Source: Litorivicinus sp965656605
GTDB lineage: Bacteria > Pseudomonadota > Gammaproteobacteria > Pseudomonadales > Litorivicinaceae
Assembly: GCA_965656605.1 (NCBI GenBank)
Contig: CBFHLC010000002.1
Location: 35,145 to 99,144 of the forward strand
DNA length: 64,000 bases
Reading direction: 5' to 3'
Numbering within the stretch: position 1 is the first letter of the stretch; each line of letters opens with the position of its first letter. A program made the translations under genes and the position numbers. Under the pieces are notes generated by a model. The model did not search any database. It had not been told where the DNA came from and was given only the letters and a program-made list of their open reading frames with translations. Below, piece by piece: positions 60,362-64,000 of this stretch.

Positions 60362-61554
60362 AGCACATCCATGGGCAGACGAGTGGCAAAGCGGCTCTCG
60401 AGATACTCAGCCAAAGGTAGGCTGGGCAGTGCTTGAGCGATTTGCTCGGCAAACGCAAAGGTTAGCAGGGCACGCGCTTCTTTCTCGCCAATACCCCGTT
60501 GGCGCAGATAGAACAGCTGATCCTCGTCCAGGTTACCCACCGTCGAGCCGTGGCTGGCTACCACATCATCGTTGTGGATCTGCAGTTCAGGCTTAGGGTT
60601 GATCTCGGCCTTGTTTGACAGCAATAGGTTGGCGTTCTTCTGCTCGGTTGCACTTTGGCTGGCGTTCTTGCCGATGTACACGATGCCGTTAAAGACCGCT
60701 TTGCCGCGCCCGTCAGCAATACCGCGGTAGTGCTGGGCACTGGTGCATTGCGGGACCGCATGATCAATCTGTGTATGGCTGTCAGATACGTCACGGCCAT
60801 CGACCATGTACAGACCATTCAGTCGGGTGTTGGCGTGTGCTTCGGTCAGCTCGACTCGGATCTGATCACGGTGGAACTTGCCACCTAAATCAATGAAATG
60901 ATTCTGGAAATCGCCATTGCCGCCGACTTTGGCCCAGGTATGCGCCGTGTGCGTGGCCTGGGTGGTGTTCATCAGCTTGTATCGGGTCACCTTGGCATCT
61001 CGCATCACGTCGAATTGCGAGACGGTATTGACCAAGTTGGCGCCATCACCGGCATGTTGCTCGAGCAACTCTAGGTGCGCATTCGCCTGCACGCGCCACT
61101 GCACTCGGGGCTGTGCGGCTTGGTTTTCGCCGGTCGCCAAGAACAGGCAATGAACGGGCATGGCGATCGCGTCGCTGACGACGAACTCGACCAGCTGACC
61201 TGCGGCCAGGCTGGCAGCGGCCATGCCATCGAGTTCTGGGCTGACCCAGTCCAGATCGCTCGGATTTGAAGTTTGCGTCAAGCCGATGACTGAGTCGGAC
61301 AGCGCAGCGTTGAACACGCCGTCAATCCAAACCAGGCGAGCGCAGGTCATGCCAGGGATGTCGTATTGGCTCAAATCCCCTTCAAATTGACCTGCCGGCG
61401 CGCTTAGTTCTAGCTTTTCGATGTGTCGCAACGACAGGTACTTCCAGCCTTCAAGCTGGCGGCCGGGTAGACCCATGCGAGCTAGTGCGTCACGCGCCTC
61501 GACTTGCCGAGGCTCACTGCCGGCGAGTTTCTGTAGGCTTTCTAGTGCGCTCAT
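60358..61554 (-). CDS. sufD: Fe-S cluster assembly protein SufD
   Basis: 398 residues. The beta-helix SufB/D core contains DGRDVSDSHTQIDHAVPQCTS, AVFNGIVYIGKNASQSATEQKNANLLLS, and the C-terminal ELQIHNDDVVASHGSTVGNLDEDQLFYLRQRGIGEKEARALL shared by SufB and SufD. It pairs with SufB on the SufC ATPase dimer. Overlaps sufC and sufS by 4 bp. Confidence 0.96.
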   Translation of the reverse strand: MSALESLQKLAGSEPRQVEARDALARMGLPGRQLEGWKYLSLRHIEKLELSAPAGQFEGDLSQYDIPGMTCARLVWIDGVFNAALSDSVIGLTQTSNPSDLDWVSPELDGMAAASLAAGQLVEFVVSDAIAMPVHCLFLATGENQAAQPRVQWRVQANAHLELLEQHAGDGANLVNTVSQFDVMRDAKVTRYKLMNTTQATHTAHTWAKVGGNGDFQNHFIDLGGKFHRDQIRVELTEAHANTRLNGLYMVDGRDVSDSHTQIDHAVPQCTSAQHYRGIADGRGKAVFNGIVYIGKNASQSATEQKNANLLLSNKAEINPKPELQIHNDDVVASHGSTVGNLDEDQLFYLRQRGIGEKEARALLTFAFAEQIAQALPSLPLAEYLESRFATRLPMDVL

Positions 61555-62297
61555 GCTTCGGCCAGTAGGCCTTCGTAGCCTTCCTTTTCCAGACGCTGGG
61601 CCAGGCTAAAGTCGCCGCTGGCTTTGATCTGGCCGTCGGCCAGTACGTGCACGAAATCTGGGCTGACATGATCCAACAAGCGCTGATAGTGCGTGACCAT
61701 GACAAAGCTGCGTTTTTCAGAGCGCAGGTGATTGATGCCTTCGCCGACAATCCGCAGCGCGTCGACGTCGAGGCCTGAGTCGGTTTCGTCAAGCAACCCT
61801 AGTGCCGGCTCTAACAACTGCATCTGTAGGATTTCATTGCGTTTTTTCTCGCCGCCTGAAAAGCCTTCGTTGATATTGCGATGCAGGAAGGCCTCGTCCA
61901 TTTTCATCAGCTTCAGCTTTTCACGAACCAACTTTAAGAACTCAACCGGATTGATCTCGTCCAGCCCTTCGTGGGCACGCTTAGCGTTCAGCGCCGACTT
62001 CAGCAGGTAGATGTTTTTGACGCCGGGGACTTCCACGGGATATTGAAAGGACAAAAAGACGCCGGCACGGGCGCGCTCTTCGGGTTCCATTTCCAGCAGA
62101 TTCTGGCCCATGTAGATGACCTCACCCTCGGTGACTTCATAGTCATCGTGGCCAGCCAATACGCTGGACAGGGTCGATTTGCCTGAACCGTTAGGTCCCA
62201 TGATGGCGTGGATCTCGCCTTCGCCGACCGACAGATTGATGCCCTTCAAGATGGGTTTGTCGCCAACGCGAGCGTGCAGATTTTTAATTTCTAGCAT
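61551..62297 (-). CDS. sufC: SufC ATPase of the SufBCD complex
   Basis: 248 residues. ABC ATPase: Walker A MGPNGSGKSTLS, signature GFSGGEKKRNEILQM, Walker B LGLLDETDSGLD and H-loop VMVTHYQRLL. It drives conformational changes of the SufB-SufD scaffold during cluster assembly. Starts 10 bp after sufB. Confidence 0.98.
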   Translation of the reverse strand: MLEIKNLHARVGDKPILKGINLSVGEGEIHAIMGPNGSGKSTLSSVLAGHDDYEVTEGEVIYMGQNLLEMEPEERARAGVFLSFQYPVEVPGVKNIYLLKSALNAKRAHEGLDEINPVEFLKLVREKLKLMKMDEAFLHRNINEGFSGGEKKRNEILQMQLLEPALGLLDETDSGLDVDALRIVGEGINHLRSEKRSFVMVTHYQRLLDHVSPDFVHVLADGQIKASGDFSLAQRLEKEGYEGLLAEA

Positions 62298-62307
62298 GTG
62301 GGGTTCC

Positions 62308-63756
62308 TTAGCCTACGGCGCCTTCTAGTGTGATACCCAACAGAGCCTCGGCCTCGACGGCAAATTCCATGGGGAGCTTTTGGAAAACGTCTTTGCAAAA
62401 GCCGTTAACAATCATATTCAGGGCATCTTCTTCGCTGATGCCGCGCTGGCGCAGGTAGAACAACTGATCATCACTGACCTTGGAGGTGGTGGCCTCGTGT
62501 TCGACTCGTGCGCTGGGGTTCTTGGCTTCGATGTAAGGGAAGGTGTGAGCGCCGCACTGATCGCCAATCAACAAGCTGTCGCACTGGGTGAAGTTACGTG
62601 CGTTCTCGGCACCCGCTCCCATCCGGACCAGTCCGCGATAGGCGTTTTGGCCTTTTTGCGCACTGATGCCCTTAGAGATAATGGTCGAGCGGGTGTTTTT
62701 GCCGACGTGGACCATTTTGGTGCCAGTATCTGCCTGCTGTTGCTTGCTGCTGACCGCGACCGAGTAGAACTCGCCGACGCTGTCATCACCTAGCAGCACG
62801 CAGCTGGGGTATTTCCAGGTCACGGCAGAGCCGGTTTCCAACTGGGTCCAGCTGACTTTTGAGCGAGCTCCGCGGCACTCGGCGCGCTTGGTCACAAAGT
62901 TATAGATACCACCGCGGCCTTCGTCGTCACCGGGATACCAGTTCTGAACGGTTGAGTACTTGATCTCGGCGTCGTCCAGAGCGACCAGCTCGACCACCGC
63001 TGCGTGCAACTGGTTTTCGTCGCGCATAGGGGCGGTGCAACCCTCTAGGTAACTGACGTGTGCCTGCTCTTCACAGATGATCAAGGTGCGTTCGAACTGG
63101 CCTGTGTTCTGCTCGTTGATACGGAAATACGTTGACAGCTCCATCGGGCAACGAACGCCTTTGGGCACATACACGAACGAGCCGTCACTAAAGACCGCAC
63201 CGTTTAGGCAAGCAAAGTAGTTGTCTTCATGTGGAACCACGCTGCCCAGATACTTTTTGACCAGCTCAGGATGGCTGTGAACCGCTTCGGACAGAGGACA
63301 GAACACGACACCGGCCTCAGCCAGCTTATCCTTGAAGGTGGTCACAACGGATACGCTGTCAAAGACCGCATCGACGGCCACGCCAGCCAGCATTTGCTGC
63401 TCAAGCAGAGGAATGCCCAGCTTGTCGTAGGTTTCTAGTAGCTTGGGATCAATTTCATCTAACGACTTGGGTGCATCTTCAGGATTCTTGGGGGCACTGA
63501 AGTAGCTGATCGCCTGATAGTCGATGGGGTCAATGTTGAGGTGAGCCCAGTCTGGCGTCTTCATGGCTTTCCACTTTTCGAAAGCATCCAGACGCCACTC
63601 GGTCATCCATTCAGGCTCGCCTTTTTTCGCGCTAATCGCGCGCACCACCGACTCGTCGAGTCCAGGTGGGAAGGTGTCCGATTCAATGTCAGTAACAAAG
63701 CCCGCCGCATATTCGCGATCGACTAGGTCATCCACTTTGGTTTCAGTTGAACTCAT
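62308..63756 (-). CDS. sufB: Fe-S cluster scaffold SufB
   Basis: 482 residues. Family signatures: CPLSEAVHSHPELVKKYLGSVV, FSDGSFVYVPKGVRCPMELSTYFRIN, YLEGCTAPMRDENQLHAAVVEL, WYPGDDEGRGGIYNFVTKR, and the C-terminal DQLFYLRQRGISEEDALNMIVNGFC. It accepts sulfur and builds the cluster with SufC and SufD. The ATG overlaps the stop of the upstream Rrf2 regulator. Confidence 0.98.
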   Translation of the reverse strand: MSSTETKVDDLVDREYAAGFVTDIESDTFPPGLDESVVRAISAKKGEPEWMTEWRLDAFEKWKAMKTPDWAHLNIDPIDYQAISYFSAPKNPEDAPKSLDEIDPKLLETYDKLGIPLLEQQMLAGVAVDAVFDSVSVVTTFKDKLAEAGVVFCPLSEAVHSHPELVKKYLGSVVPHEDNYFACLNGAVFSDGSFVYVPKGVRCPMELSTYFRINEQNTGQFERTLIICEEQAHVSYLEGCTAPMRDENQLHAAVVELVALDDAEIKYSTVQNWYPGDDEGRGGIYNFVTKRAECRGARSKVSWTQLETGSAVTWKYPSCVLLGDDSVGEFYSVAVSSKQQQADTGTKMVHVGKNTRSTIISKGISAQKGQNAYRGLVRMGAGAENARNFTQCDSLLIGDQCGAHTFPYIEAKNPSARVEHEATTSKVSDDQLFYLRQRGISEEDALNMIVNGFCKDVFQKLPMEFAVEAEALLGITLEGAVG

Positions 63757-64000
63757 CAGTCCTGTACCTGCAGTGTTGGTATGCGTTGCAACTTGGGCGC
63801 GGCTAAATCAGCCAGCGTTACGCTGCGAAGCAGTTGATTAATCTGCACACTCACGGTGCGCCAATGATCCATAACATGACAGTGCGCGGTTAGATCGCAC
63901 TCATCATGGTCAGTGGCGCATTCGGTCACGCCACTGGGTCCTTCGATGGCAGCAATAATATCTGCCAGGTCAATCTGTCGAGCGTCCCGCGCCAAGGTGT
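63756..64000 (-). CDS. Rrf2-family regulator of the SUF operon (C-terminal part, cut by window edge)
   Basis: About 80 C-terminal residues are visible; the true start lies beyond the window. The segment IDLADIIAAIEGPSGVTECATDHDECDLTAHCHVMDHW has three Cys in C-x7-C-x5-C spacing, the Fe-S-binding pattern of IscR/SufR-like Rrf2 proteins, followed by the C-terminal dimerisation tail. It is the first gene of the operon, coupled to sufB by ATGA, and likely autoregulates according to cluster supply. Confidence 0.88.
   Translation of the reverse strand, partial: TLARDARQIDLADIIAAIEGPSGVTECATDHDECDLTAHCHVMDHWRTVSVQINQLLRSVTLADLAAPKLQRIPTLQVQD

Noticed and set aside
1..64000. CRISPR arrays, insertion sequences, prophage or integrative element
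   Set aside because: No spaced direct repeats, transposase, integrase or phage structural genes were seen; gene order is core-like. The tRNA-Phe has no duplicated 3' end or integrase beside it.

Overview
The window is a chromosomal stretch of a Gram-negative gammaproteobacterium. The evidence is the conserved neighbourhoods gpmI-envC-ctpA-yibQ facing yibN-grxC-secB, asmA-mutY-yggX beside hisBHAF, glnA-glnL-glnG facing typA-dtd-pepP-ubiH-ubiI, a minor-pilin cluster with pilY1, and a SUF operon. GC looks moderately high and genes are tightly packed, with many 4-bp ATGA/GTGA overlaps. An Oceanospirillales-like marine bacterium is my inference; no species is assigned. I see no insertion sequence, prophage, CRISPR array or rRNA. 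The only tRNA found is tRNA-Phe(GAA).

Layout. 1-2.6 kb: edge-truncated membrane sensor kinase with a LuxR-type response regulator, then a degenerate family-2 glycosyltransferase-like protein. 2.6-8.4 kb: small winged-helix regulator behind an orphan terminator, then a TetR-controlled two-gene RND efflux system with two clear operators, and a DUF4149 membrane protein. 8.4-12.3 kb: tRNA-Phe, a YdiJ-type FAD/Fe-S D-2-hydroxyacid dehydrogenase and a divergent LysR regulator. 12.3-18.4 kb: yggX, mutY, asmA and hisBHAF. 18.4-25.6 kb: SapC-family protein, FecR-like Tat protein, envelope and cell-division genes, gpmI, and yibN-grxC-secB. 25.6-29.5 kb: a complete bacteriophytochrome signalling operon (receiver, heme oxygenase, receiver, phytochrome kinase). 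29.6-35.2 kb: nitrogen control, with glnA behind a textbook sigma-54 promoter, glnL-glnG, trmL and a DapA-like aldolase. 35.2-46.6 kb: typA, dtd, pepP, two ubiquinone hydroxylases, a DsbA-like isomerase, riboflavin synthase, a MOSC protein, epmB, a Kef-type transporter and an EamA transporter. 46.6-55.9 kb: membrane J-protein, minor pilins, a very large PilY1 and an inverted pilE. 56-58.3 kb: MerR-cobalamin regulator, DUF6482 protein, NUDIX hydrolase and a previously hidden 59-residue ORF. 58.3-64 kb: SUF operon (regulator, sufB, sufC, sufD, sufS, sufT, Rieske ferredoxin).

Most of the window is core metabolism. The parts worth a second look are: the bphO/bphP operon with two paralogous stand-alone receivers, one lacking the conserved lysine; PilY1 with about 670 residues inserted into its von Willebrand A domain and an altered calcium loop; the CarH-like regulator in which the light-associated Trp is Thr; the orphan tandem hairpins before the small regulator; the paired TetR operators; and the unlisted 59-aa gene with a strong ribosome binding site.
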